The notes beneath the pieces were generated by a model, which saw only the letters and a list, made by a program, of their open reading frames with translations, ran no database searches and had not been told where the DNA came from. From Propionicimonas sp. (GTDB lineage Bacteria > Actinomycetota > Actinomycetes > Propionibacteriales > Propionibacteriaceae): a stretch of 64,000 bases of DNA. This document shows positions 49,715-57,956 of the stretch, in pieces; within the stretch, counting starts at the first letter, position 1; each line of letters starts with the position of its first letter. Both the position numbers and the translations under genes were made by a program. The stretch spans positions 16,195 to 80,194 of the forward strand of contig NZ_JARKPQ010000140.1 of NCBI RefSeq assembly GCF_029975155.1. Reading direction: 5' to 3'.

Positions 49715-51308
49715 CGCGGAGCAGGCGCTCCCAGGCCGTCCGGACGAGGGCGTTCTTCACCGCGCCCAGGCGTCCGTTCGCGGCGAGCGCTGCCCGAGCG
49801 GCGTTCCAGCCGCAGGCGCCGTGCACGCCTCCGCCGGGGTGGGCGGACGCGCTGGCGAGGAACAGCCCGTCGATCGGGGTCTCCGGACGGCCGAGGCCCG
49901 GCGTCGGCCGGAACGCCAGCTCCTGGTGGATGGCCGCCGTGCCCGCGTTGATGGCTCCGCCGACGAGGCTGGGATTGCCCGCCTCGAGGTCCGCCGGCGA
50001 CTGGACGTACCGGGCCACCACCAGCTCGCGGAAGCCCGGCGCCACCCGCTCGATCGCGTCCTCGACCCGTGCCAGGTGGTGCGCGACGGCCGCGGCATCG
50101 GACGCGAACCGCCGCGGCAGGTGCGTGTACGCCCACGCCGACTCGCCGCCCTCCGGCGCCCGGGAGGGGTCGGCGACCGCCATCTGTCCGAACAGGACGA
50201 AGGGTCGCCGCGGCAGCCGGCCCACGCTCAGGTCGGCGGCGACGTCGACGAACCCGTCCAGGTCGACCCCCAGGTGCACCGTGCCCGCGGCCCTGCTGCC
50301 GTCACCCAGCCACGGCACCGGTCCGCGCAGTGCCCAGTTGGCCTTCAGGGTGGCGTGGTCCCAGTCGAAGGCCGCGAGGTCGTCGCGCAGCCGCCGCGGC
50401 AGCGGGACGTCCGCCATCAGATCGTCGTACAGCACAGGCGCGGGCACGTCGGCCAGGATCGCCCGCGCACCGATCACCGTCGCGTCCGCAAGCCGGACGC
50501 CGGTCGCCCGCCGGGCAGAGACCAGGACCTCCGTCACGGGGGTGCCGGTGCGTACCTCCGCACCCAGCGACTCCGCCCGCGCGCGGAGCGCCTGCGAGAA
50601 CCGGCCCGCGCCGCCCCTCGGCACGGGGAAGCCGACGTCCTGGCCGAGCATGCACAACAGCCATCCGAACAGGCCGCTGCCCGCCGCGTCCGGCGGGATG
50701 TCGCTGTGCAGCGCGTTGCCGGTGAGCAGCAGCCGCGCCCCGGCACCGGCGAACCGCTCCTCACCGAGCCGACGCACCGGCATGGACGCCAGCCGCGCCA
50801 GCCGCAGCGTCCCGGACGCGCCCAGCCGCCGGAACAGACGTGATCCGGCCCCGACCGGGGGAAACGGCGTGAACAGTGCGGCCAGCAGATCGTCTCGCAA
50901 CCCGCGCCACTGGGCGAACAGCCTCAGCCAGGCGTCGCCGTCCCCCGCGGCGAAGGAGTCCAGTCCGGCGGCGGTCTCCTCGGGGTCTTGGTTCAGCACG
51001 GCCGTCCGCCCGTCCTCCAGTTGGTGGGCGAGGACGACGGGCGCCTGCACCCACTCCAGCCCGTGCCGGTCCAGGTCGAGGCCCGCGATCACCGGGCTGG
51101 CCGCGGCGAGGGGGTAGAAGGCGCTGTACAGGTCCGTGATGTAGCCGGGCGCGGTCACCTCTCCGCTGCGGACGGCCCCGCCGACCTCGTCCGCTGCTTC
51201 CAGGACGACCACGTCCCAGCCGGCTTCGGCGAGCGCGCTGGCTGCGACGAGGCCGTTCGGTCCGGAGCCGACCACGACCGCGTCACACGTGCGCCTGGTT
51301 GCGTCCAT
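49704..51308 (-). CDS. PYROXD2/phytoene-desaturase-like FAD oxidoreductase
   Basis: 534 residues. N-terminal dinucleotide-binding motif 'DAVVVGSGPNGLVAASALAEAGWDVVVLEA' and 'DEVGGAVRSGEVTAPGYITDLYSAFYPLAA'. The C-terminal FAD segment is 'IDGLFLASASAHPGGGVHGACGWNAA'. It resembles the CrtI-like/PYROXD2 group, close to but distinct from true carotenoid desaturases. It lies near the carotenoid locus but is separated by other genes and repeats, so its part in carotenoid chemistry is uncertain. The final codons and TAA overlap the terminal repeat of the adjacent element. Confidence 0.85.
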   Translation of the reverse strand: MDATRRTCDAVVVGSGPNGLVAASALAEAGWDVVVLEAADEVGGAVRSGEVTAPGYITDLYSAFYPLAAASPVIAGLDLDRHGLEWVQAPVVLAHQLEDGRTAVLNQDPEETAAGLDSFAAGDGDAWLRLFAQWRGLRDDLLAALFTPFPPVGAGSRLFRRLGASGTLRLARLASMPVRRLGEERFAGAGARLLLTGNALHSDIPPDAAGSGLFGWLLCMLGQDVGFPVPRGGAGRFSQALRARAESLGAEVRTGTPVTEVLVSARRATGVRLADATVIGARAILADVPAPVLYDDLMADVPLPRRLRDDLAAFDWDHATLKANWALRGPVPWLGDGSRAAGTVHLGVDLDGFVDVAADLSVGRLPRRPFVLFGQMAVADPSRAPEGGESAWAYTHLPRRFASDAAAVAHHLARVEDAIERVAPGFRELVVARYVQSPADLEAGNPSLVGGAINAGTAAIHQELAFRPTPGLGRPETPIDGLFLASASAHPGGGVHGACGWNAARAALAANGRLGAVKNALVRTAWERLLRAER

Positions 51309-51359
51309 GCTCCTCCTTACCCCCGATCACACGCTGCGCGCCATGGGTAATGAGCCTCG

Positions 51360-51650
51360 CGTGGGACGAGCCGGGCGTCACGAAGGGCCACCGCCCGCCT
51401 TGAGCCACCAGGGCTTGCGAGGAATTGCACTCTCGATGCCCTCAACGGCGGCTCTCGGAAGGACTCTGGCCATCGAGCGTGCAATTCCGCCCGCCCTCCG
51501 TCATCCCGGCGAACGCCGGGATCCCTGCGCCGACCGCCCGCCCACCGTCATCCCGGCGAACGCCGGGATCCCTGCGCCGACCTGGGAAACCTGGTGCGGG
51601 GATCCCGGGTCAAGCCCGGGGTGACGGAGGGCGGGCGGGGATGACGCGGT
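51360..51650. repeat. Dispersed palindromic repeats
   Basis: 'gggcgtcacgaagggcc' (51368) is followed by two 'gtcatcccggcgaacgccggga' arms (51500 and 51549) and one right arm 'gggtcaagcccggg' (51608). Between 51385 and 51490 a stretch 'ggaattgcactctcgatgcc...catcgagcgtgcaattcc' forms an inverted pair. No gene seen in the 379-base gap. Confidence 0.8.
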
Positions 51651-51687
51651 GCGGCAGGATGACGCGGGGCCGGGAGGATCTACGCGG

Positions 51688-51957
51688 TCAGTGGTTGCGC
51701 AGGGCGTCCACCAGCTCGGACTTGGACATCTTCGAGCGGCCCTTGATGCCGAGTTCCCTGGCGCGGCTCAACAACTCGTCCTTGCTGCGCTCGTCGTAGT
51801 CCTTGGCGCTGCCGCCCTTGCGCCCGACCGACTTCCGAGACGTACCCGCGGCGGCATTGGCGATGCGCGCGGCCTTCTCCTTGCTGGCGCCGTCATCACG
51901 GAGCGCCTCGTACATCTCCTTGTCCTTCACCGACGGTCCGGGATCGCGTTTGGGCAT
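51688..51957 (-). CDS. Rho-N-like SAP-type small protein (DUF7218-like)
   Basis: 89 residues: a basic N-terminal part (KRDPGPSVKDKEMYEALRDDGASKEKAARIANAAA) with a conserved 'YEALR-DGxSKEKAARIAN' core, a Ser/Lys linker, and a C-terminal Rho-N/SAP-like helix pair (SKDELLSRARELGIKGRSKMSKSELVDALRNH) that may bind nucleic acid. Start at the ATG after GGAGG. Such proteins are frequent in actinobacteria and may be stress-linked; function unproven. Confidence 0.85.
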   Translation of the reverse strand: MPKRDPGPSVKDKEMYEALRDDGASKEKAARIANAAAGTSRKSVGRKGGSAKDYDERSKDELLSRARELGIKGRSKMSKSELVDALRNH

Positions 51958-52014
51958 GGGTCCTCCTTCTCGATGCCTTCCCATACCCGCGAAGGGGTTC
52001 TGGCACGCTCGCGT

Positions 52015-52066
52015 GGCCCTTCGTGACGGCCACTCGCTGCGCCCGCGGCCACCTCAGGGAGTGGGG
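52015..52066. repeat. 'cttcgtgacgg...cctcagggag' repeat copy
   Basis: One more copy of the 'cccttcgtgacggccac...cacctcagggag' family, between the small Rho-N-like gene and crtU. Confidence 0.8.
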
Positions 52067-52070
52067 TTGC

Positions 52071-53594
52071 TCAGCCCAGGAGGCCGCGCAGGGGCGGCGA
52101 CCAGAGCTCGTGGCCGCGGCGGCCGACGTGCGCGAGCAGTGTGTTCGCGGCCTGCCAGCCCGTGGTCGCCGCGCGCTCCATCAGGGCGATCGGCCATTCG
52201 CTGCGGACCAGGTCGCCGGCCAGGACCACCCGCGGGTCCGGCGTCGCGACGGTGGGACGCAGGTGCCATGGAGACAGGTCGACCAGCGGGCAGTCGTCCG
52301 CGACCAGCCATTCCTCCGCCGCGACCGGAGCCCCGGCCAGGTTCGGATACACCCGCGCGGCCTGCCGCCACAACTCGTCCCGGGTCGCCGAGGACGGCTC
52401 GCGCAGCGCGTACCCGTGTACCTCCACCACCGCCCCACCGGTGCGCCGTGCCCACCCGGCGGCACCGGCCTCGAAGGCGTCCAGCCGGCTCACGTTGTCC
52501 AGCGGACCGTACCCGCTCGTGCCGAGGAAGGCGGCCACCTCCGGGTGCCGCCCCGAGAGCCACCGTCGGCCCACACCGAACGGCGGTGCGGCACGCAAAG
52601 CGGCGATCCGCTCTCGCCACGGGGCGTTGCCCAGCCGGCCGGACACGCCGATCACGTGCTGCAACGACCGCGTGTCGAGGGCGAGGACGACCGCATCCGC
52701 CGCCAGTTCACCGTCGCTCGTGGCGACGACCAGGCCACGGTCCCCCGGCTCCAGCCCGAGCACGCGGACGCCGGTGCGCACCTCCGCGCCCAGACCGAAC
52801 AGGTGGCGGCCGAGCGGTGCCCACAGCGCAGTGTCGTAGTCGTCGTCGGGGACGTCGAACAGCAGCCCTTCCGCCGAGCCGACGAAGTAGGTGTGGAACA
52901 TCGCGACCAGCTCGCCCGCGGAGAACTCCCGTGGGTCGGCGAAGAAGCTGCGGGCGAACACCTCCAGTGCCAGGTGCCGGGCCGTCCCGGGGAAGCGCAG
53001 CCGGCCGAGGAATTCGGCCGCGCTCACCCCGTCCAGCTCCGAGTAGGTGCGCGGGAAGCGCACCCGTAGCAGGCCCAGTGCCTCGCGGACGTCTACCGTG
53101 GCCAGGTCGCCCACCGAGAAGGACGGGCTCCGCGCCACGAAGCCCACCAGATTCCACGGCGGCGTGCGCGGCACCTTCGCGAAGGAGTCGACCACCGGCT
53201 GTCCACCGTCGGACGGGGCCAGCTGCAGCGGGTAGTCGGCCACCGGGACCAGCCGCTCCAGGGCTGGATCCGCCCGGCGCAGCAGCGCCCGCAGGTTGTA
53301 GTACTGGCGGAAGAAGGCGTGGAAGCCGCGGCTCATCGTGCCGGTCCCGCCGTCCGGCAACGGGACCCGCCACGACCGGACCCGGCCACCGAGGGTGTCC
53401 GCCGCCTCCAGCAGCACCACCCGGACGCCGCGCTCGGCCAGGCCGGTCGCCGCAGCCAGCCCGGCGATGCCGCCGCCGACGACCGCGACCGTGGGGGTCT
53501 CGGGAAGTGACGCGGAATGGGACCTGTCCCCGTTTGTCGGTGGCGGGACGTAACGGACGGCGCGGCGGTCCCGTCCCGGACGCCAGGGCCTCAT
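52071..53594 (-). CDS. crtU: Isorenieratene synthase (carotenoid phi-ring synthase)
   Basis: A 507-residue FAD enzyme that desaturates and methyl-shifts beta-ionone rings of beta-carotene to aromatic phi rings, giving isorenieratene. The FAD motif 'TVAVVGGGIAGLAAATGLAERGVRV' and the family-typical 'TMSRGFHAFFRQYYNLRALLRRADPALERL', 'FARSFFADPREFSAGELVAMFHTYFVGSAEGLLFDVP' distinguish it from CrtI. The ATG overlaps the crtYd stop. Residues ~15-30 (YVPPPTNGDRSHSASLPET) are encoded by a copy of the 'ggggacaggtcccattc' repeat inserted between the conserved N-terminal peptide and the FAD domain. It is the last gene of the carotenoid operon. Confidence 0.9.
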   Translation of the reverse strand: MRPWRPGRDRRAVRYVPPPTNGDRSHSASLPETPTVAVVGGGIAGLAAATGLAERGVRVVLLEAADTLGGRVRSWRVPLPDGGTGTMSRGFHAFFRQYYNLRALLRRADPALERLVPVADYPLQLAPSDGGQPVVDSFAKVPRTPPWNLVGFVARSPSFSVGDLATVDVREALGLLRVRFPRTYSELDGVSAAEFLGRLRFPGTARHLALEVFARSFFADPREFSAGELVAMFHTYFVGSAEGLLFDVPDDDYDTALWAPLGRHLFGLGAEVRTGVRVLGLEPGDRGLVVATSDGELAADAVVLALDTRSLQHVIGVSGRLGNAPWRERIAALRAAPPFGVGRRWLSGRHPEVAAFLGTSGYGPLDNVSRLDAFEAGAAGWARRTGGAVVEVHGYALREPSSATRDELWRQAARVYPNLAGAPVAAEEWLVADDCPLVDLSPWHLRPTVATPDPRVVLAGDLVRSEWPIALMERAATTGWQAANTLLAHVGRRGHELWSPPLRGLLG

Positions 53595-53905
53595 GTCTCC
53601 TGCTCCCGGCGTCCGGCGACGTTCCAGGCGATGATCACGGCGGTGACCAGGGCGAAGCCGAAGCCGAAGTCCTCGATCGGGATGTCGAACGGGAACCGGA
53701 CGCCGAGGAAGTGCTCCGGCGCGTACCGCACGACCGGGTCGGAGAGCTTCGTCAGCCAGCCGTCCACCAGCACCTGGAAGAAGAACACGATCGCCATCGC
53801 CAGCCAGTACTGGACCGTGCGGAAGATGCCCGTGCGCGCCCAGAGCAGTTCGACGGCGACGACCCCGATCACCGCGGCCAGCGTGGCGAGGGTGTACTCA
53901 GGCAT
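53591..53905 (-). CDS. crtYd: Lycopene cyclase subunit CrtYd
   Basis: A 104-residue membrane protein with three helices (YTLATLAAVIGVVAVELLWA, YWLAMAIVFFFQVLVDG, FGFALVTAVIIAWNVAG). The cyclase motif PFDIPIEDFGFGF lies before the last helix. With CrtYc it forms the actinobacterial heterodimeric lycopene beta-cyclase. It overlaps crtYc by eight bases and crtU by four. Confidence 0.93.
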   Translation of the reverse strand: MPEYTLATLAAVIGVVAVELLWARTGIFRTVQYWLAMAIVFFFQVLVDGWLTKLSDPVVRYAPEHFLGVRFPFDIPIEDFGFGFALVTAVIIAWNVAGRREQET

Positions 53906-54353
53906 GGTCGTCCTCGGGGACGGGCCCTTCGTGACGCCGGCTCGTTCCCCGCCGGCTCCTCAGGGACCGGCTGTGGGGGGCCTCGCTCCCCAGCCCACCG
54001 TCATCCCGGGCTTGACCCGGGATCTCACGCCCACTCCTCAGGGACCGTTGGCGCAGCACCGTCCCGACCGCCTCGTAGGTGAGCAGACCACACACGGGGA
54101 TGACAAGGAAGAACACCAGCTCCTCGACCGGCACGGACCCCGGCAGGAGCACGCCGATCGTGGACAAGGGGCTGTAGTCCCAGTGGCCGCGGGAGATCGC
54201 GACGGCGTCCCAGACGTAGAACACGACCAGGGCGGGCGCCAGCGCCAGCAGCAGGCGGACGGGCCGTCGGTACACCCGCGCCCGTAGCCAGAACTCCAGC
54301 GGCAGGGTGATCGCCACGCAGGCCGCCATCAGCAGCAGGTACTCGGCCCTCAT
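53898..54353 (-). CDS. crtYc: Lycopene cyclase subunit CrtYc with repeat-derived tail
   Basis: 151 residues. The first ~105 form the normal CrtYc: helices at 'AEYLLLMAACVAITLPLEFWL', 'LLLALAPALVVFYVWDAVAISRG', 'GVLLPGSVPVEELVFFLVIPVCGLLTYEAV' with the PVEE motif. The remaining ~45 residues (SLRSGREIPGQARDD..., SRSLRSRRGTSRRHEGPVP) are translations of two different dispersed repeats and make the protein about 40 residues longer than expected. Start at the ATG overlapping the crtB-domain stop (ATGA). Confidence 0.9.
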   Translation of the reverse strand: MRAEYLLLMAACVAITLPLEFWLRARVYRRPVRLLLALAPALVVFYVWDAVAISRGHWDYSPLSTIGVLLPGSVPVEELVFFLVIPVCGLLTYEAVGTVLRQRSLRSGREIPGQARDDGGLGSEAPHSRSLRSRRGTSRRHEGPVPEDDHA

Positions 54354-56776
54354 GCCACCACCTGCCTCGGTCCAGTGGCAAGGACGGACGCCGCGGTCAC
54401 CGCCTTGCGCCAGGTCGGCACCCGCGCGCGGCCGGAGAACACGTCGTAGCCGCGCGACTCGATCCGCTCCAGGATGCGGGAGTACAGGTCCAGCGCCGTG
54501 CCCACGCACCGCGCGGACGCCGGCGGCAGCATCAGCAGGCCCGTGCGGGCCTCCTCGTACAGCTCCCGGTTGCGGGCGATCTCGAACGCCATCAGCTCAC
54601 GCCAGGGCTGGTCGACCACGCGCCGCCACGGGTCCGCACCGAACCGGGACAGGTCGTCGGCCGGCAGGTACACCCGGCCGCGGTCGAGGTCCTCGCCGAC
54701 GTCGCGCAGGAAGTTCGTCAGCTGGAACGCGAACCCCAGCGCCCGGGCCGGCGCCTTCGCGTCCGGCGTGAGTGGCTGCAGGACGGGCAGCATCATCTCT
54801 CCGACCACCGCGGCCGAGCCCTCCATGTAGCCGCACAGATCGGCCCAGGTGCGATAGCCGGAGACAGCCAGGTCGAGCTCCATCGCGCCGAAGAACCGGT
54901 CGAAGCACTCCCGCTCGATACCGGTCTCATGGACGGTGTGCGCGATCGCGGCGAGGGTCGCGTCCGGCGGATCGCCGGCGAGCGCAGCGGCGAAGCCGGC
55001 CCGGAAGGCGGCCAGCTGCTGAGCGGTGGCAGAGCCGCGGACGGTGGTGGCGCCGTCCGCGTCCACGATGTCGTCGGCCAGCCGGCACAGCGCGTAGACC
55101 GCGTACACGTGCCGCCGCTGCGCGGCCGGCAGCAGCGCGGCGCCCCAGTAGTACGTGGTGCCGTACGTCCTCGTCAGGCGGGCGCATTCGGCGTAGCCGG
55201 CGGTCAGTTCGGGAGTCATGGTGCCTCGCCGTCGGCCAGCCGGCCGCACGGGATCCCGGGGCGAGCCCGGGATGACGGTGGTTGCGGCCGGGACGACGGT
55301 GGGTGGGCGCGACGCGCCCAGGTACGTCCGGACGCGCTCGGCGGCCAGCTCGCCGCTGATCAGCACCATCGGTACGCCGACGCCGGGGGTGGTGCCCGAG
55401 CCGGCGAAGAACACGCCGGGCAGGCGCGGCTCGACGTTGGCCGGACGGAAGGGTCCGGTCTGGCCGAAGGTGTGGGCGAGGCTGAACGGCGTCCCCATCG
55501 CCATGCCCTGCTCGGCCCAGTCCAGGGGCGTGACCAGGCGCTCGGTGACCACGTCGTCCGGGTAGCCGTTGGCCCCGAGGAAGCGGTGCAGCCGCTCCCG
55601 CGCCGGGCCACGCTCCCGCGTCCAGTCGACCGACGCGCCCAGGTGCGGCACCGGCTCCAGCACGTACAGCGCGCTGTGGCCGTCCGGCGCGACGTCGGCG
55701 TCCAGGCTCGGCACGGTGACCAAGCGGGACGGGTCGCCCATCAGCTCCTTGCGCCTGATCAGCTGGTCGAACGCCACATCCCAGGACTCGGCGAAGTGGA
55801 TGTTGTGGTGGGCGACCCCGGCGTCCGGCAGCCCCTTCACCCCCACGTGCCAGACCAGCGCGGACGGCGACCAGGCCGCTCGGGCGAGGCCCCGGGGCGG
55901 GGTGAGGTCGGGAAGGAGCCGCGCGTAGGCCGTCGGCAGATCGAGGGTGACCACGGCCGCGTCCACGGCGAGCTTCTCGCCCCCGGCGACCACCCCGGCC
56001 AGCTTGCCGGTCGCGTCGGTGAGCAGCTCGGTGACCGGCGCCCCGTACCGCAGTTCCGCGCCGGCCGCGCCCAGCGCCCTGGCGAGCGCAACCGGCACCC
56101 GGTGCATGCCACCCTCGGGGTAGTACACGCCCGAGATGCAGTCCATGTAGGTGATCACCGCGTAGATCGCCAGCGCGTCGGTGGGGGCGAGGCCGGCGTA
56201 CATCGCCTGGAAGGTGAACAGCCGCACCAGCCGCGGGTCGGCGATCCGCTTCGCCACGGCCTTCTGCAGGCTGCCGAAGCCGCCGAGCCGGATCAGCCTC
56301 GCCGCAGCGGACGGGCGGGTGAGCAGATCCATCGGGGAGTCGAAGTTCCGCTCGATGAAGTGCGGCATCTCGGTCGAGTAGAGGTCCTGCAGCCAGTCGA
56401 CGAAGGCACCGAACGCCTGCGCGTCGCGTGCCAGGCCACGACGGCGCAACTCCGCCACCTGGTCGGCCAGGCCGGCGCGCACCAGCAGTTCGGAGCCGTC
56501 GGCGTAGACCGCCCGGTAGGCCGGGTCGAGGCGCCGCAGCGGCACCTCCGACTCCAGCGACGTCCCCAGCCGCGCGAACGCCCGATCGAGCAGGTGCGGC
56601 ATGGTCAGCACCGTCGGACCGGTGTCGAAGGTGAAGCCGTCCTGACTCAGCGTGCCGGCCCTCCCGCCCGGCTCGGCCTCCCGCTCCAGCACGACCACGT
56701 CGTGGCCGTCGCCCATCAACTGGGCCGCGGCGGACAGTCCGGCAAGGCCGGCTCCGACCACCGCGACGCGGCTCAT
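54350..56776 (-). CDS. crtIB: Fused phytoene desaturase-phytoene synthase (CrtI-CrtB)
   Basis: One uninterrupted 808-residue frame. Residues 1-~493 are CrtI: FAD motif 'RVAVVGAGLAGLSAAAQLMGDGHDVVVLE', 'TFDTGPTVLTMPHLL', and the C-terminal 'GVFFAGSGTTPGVGVPMVLISGELAAERV'. Residues 520-808 are CrtB: Asp-rich 'YALCRLADDIVDADG' and 'FQLTNFLRDVGEDLDRGRVYLPADDL'. The 25-residue joint (TVVPAATTVIPGSPRDPV) is the translation of a dispersed repeat that has replaced the crtI stop. CrtB may also start on its own at ATG 55219, where the ribosome site is weak. Together these steps make lycopene from geranylgeranyl diphosphate. Confidence 0.9.
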   Translation of the reverse strand: MSRVAVVGAGLAGLSAAAQLMGDGHDVVVLEREAEPGGRAGTLSQDGFTFDTGPTVLTMPHLLDRAFARLGTSLESEVPLRRLDPAYRAVYADGSELLVRAGLADQVAELRRRGLARDAQAFGAFVDWLQDLYSTEMPHFIERNFDSPMDLLTRPSAAARLIRLGGFGSLQKAVAKRIADPRLVRLFTFQAMYAGLAPTDALAIYAVITYMDCISGVYYPEGGMHRVPVALARALGAAGAELRYGAPVTELLTDATGKLAGVVAGGEKLAVDAAVVTLDLPTAYARLLPDLTPPRGLARAAWSPSALVWHVGVKGLPDAGVAHHNIHFAESWDVAFDQLIRRKELMGDPSRLVTVPSLDADVAPDGHSALYVLEPVPHLGASVDWTRERGPARERLHRFLGANGYPDDVVTERLVTPLDWAEQGMAMGTPFSLAHTFGQTGPFRPANVEPRLPGVFFAGSGTTPGVGVPMVLISGELAAERVRTYLGASRPPTVVPAATTVIPGSPRDPVRPAGRRRGTMTPELTAGYAECARLTRTYGTTYYWGAALLPAAQRRHVYAVYALCRLADDIVDADGATTVRGSATAQQLAAFRAGFAAALAGDPPDATLAAIAHTVHETGIERECFDRFFGAMELDLAVSGYRTWADLCGYMEGSAAVVGEMMLPVLQPLTPDAKAPARALGFAFQLTNFLRDVGEDLDRGRVYLPADDLSRFGADPWRRVVDQPWRELMAFEIARNRELYEEARTGLLMLPPASARCVGTALDLYSRILERIESRGYDVFSGRARVPTWRKAVTAASVLATGPRQVVA

Positions 56777-56841
56777 GCGGGGTCCCCGCAGAGTTGTTCG
56801 GGGGAGCGCAGCGGAGGAGAAGAACTCCGTGGGGTGCTCAT
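56773..56841 (-). CDS. 22-residue bridging ORF between crtE and crtI-crtB
   Basis: Absent from the track. ATG overlaps the crtE stop (ATGA) and TGA overlaps the crtI ATG (ATGA), so the 61-base gap is exactly bridged by MSTPRSSSPPLRSPEQLCGDPA. The DNA forms an imperfect hairpin (gagttgttcgggggagcg / cggaggagaagaactc). It may keep ribosomes moving from crtE to crtI; chance is not excluded. Confidence 0.4.
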   Translation of the reverse strand: MSTPRSSSPPLRSPEQLCGDPA

Positions 56842-57956
56842 GCGTCCCGCCAGGCGACCCGGCGCGCCAGCGACTCCAGCCCGGACGCGGCGTCGGCGTC
56901 GATCGCCGGGTCGTCGAGGGCGACGAACGCGGACGCGACCGCGTCCCGGATCATGGCCTCCACATCGGCGATCACGCCCGACCGGACGAACTCACCCTGC
57001 AGCGCAGCCACCAGCGACCGGGACGCGTGCCCGCCGGCCGCCCGCCGCAACGCGCGCTGCCAGCGGGGCGAGAATCGCTCCGCGGCCAACGCCATCAGCA
57101 CGGTCGGCTTGCCCGCGAGGAGGTCGTCCCCGACCGGCTTGCCCATGGCCTGCGCGTCGCCGATCACGCCGAGGACGTCGTCGCGCAGCGCGAAGGCCTC
57201 CCCCACCGCCACCCCGTAGCGTTCGAGTGCGACGAGCGTGCGCGGTCCGGCCCCGGCGGCCATCGCGCCCAGCTGCAGCGGCCGCCACACCGTGTACGCG
57301 CCGGACTTGACCCGCGCCACCTCACGGGCGTGCACGAGGTCGCGGCGGCCGTTGGCGGCACCGACCAGGTCGCGGCCCTGGCCCAGCATCAGCTCGATGC
57401 ACAGGGTTCGCCACAGCTCCTGCAATGGACGCGGCAGCGCGGCGACCAGCAATCCGGACTCGCTGTGCGCGAGGTCGCCGGCCAGGATCGCGATGTTCTC
57501 GCCGTATCGCTGCGCGTCCCCGATGCCGTGCCGCTGGACGTGCTGGCCGCGCGCGCTGGCATGGACGGACGGGCGCCCGCGGCGCGTCTCGGACCCGTCC
57601 ATCACGTCGTCGTGGATCAGCGCGAACACGTGCAGCAGTTCCAGCGCCGCGCCCACCGTGACCAGGTCCTCGTGCCCGGCGCCGGTGCGGTGCCCGCCGG
57701 CGGCCACCCAGCCCCAGTGGGCCATCCGCGGCCGGAACCGCTTGCCGCCCGAGCGGACCATCGTCTCGAGCAGGTCGAGCACGGAGTCGGTGTGCAGCAC
57801 GCCCTCGCGCGGCACCACGGCCGCGGCGAGGTCGGCCCACCTCGCCCGCAGCGAGTCGAGGGTCGCGTCGATGACGGCTTCGACCGCGGCCACCGTGCTG
57901 TCGTCCCGCGCGACGAGATGACCGACCTGCGAGGCTGAGGAGTGGATCAGGGTCAT
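56838..57956 (-). CDS. crtE: Geranylgeranyl diphosphate synthase
   Basis: 372 residues, type of actinobacterial CrtE/IdsA. First Asp-rich motif 'HVFALIHDDVMDGSETRRGRPSVH', preceded by 'MVRSGGKRFRPRMAHW'. Second region 'EAFALRDDVLGVIGDAQAMGKPVGDDLLAGKPTVL', the DDxxG form usual in this group. It extends isopentenyl diphosphate units to the C20 precursor of carotenoids. Start is the ATG overlapping the idi stop; the track start is too early. Followed by the 22-residue bridging ORF. Confidence 0.94.
   Translation of the reverse strand: MTLIHSSASQVGHLVARDDSTVAAVEAVIDATLDSLRARWADLAAAVVPREGVLHTDSVLDLLETMVRSGGKRFRPRMAHWGWVAAGGHRTGAGHEDLVTVGAALELLHVFALIHDDVMDGSETRRGRPSVHASARGQHVQRHGIGDAQRYGENIAILAGDLAHSESGLLVAALPRPLQELWRTLCIELMLGQGRDLVGAANGRRDLVHAREVARVKSGAYTVWRPLQLGAMAAGAGPRTLVALERYGVAVGEAFALRDDVLGVIGDAQAMGKPVGDDLLAGKPTVLMALAAERFSPRWQRALRRAAGGHASRSLVAALQGEFVRSGVIADVEAMIRDAVASAFVALDDPAIDADAASGLESLARRVAWRDA

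Noticed and set aside
54350-55219. Separate crtB gene
   Set aside because: It cannot be excluded as an internal start, but the frame is continuous with crtI without any stop and the local ribosome site is weak, so I annotate the fusion.
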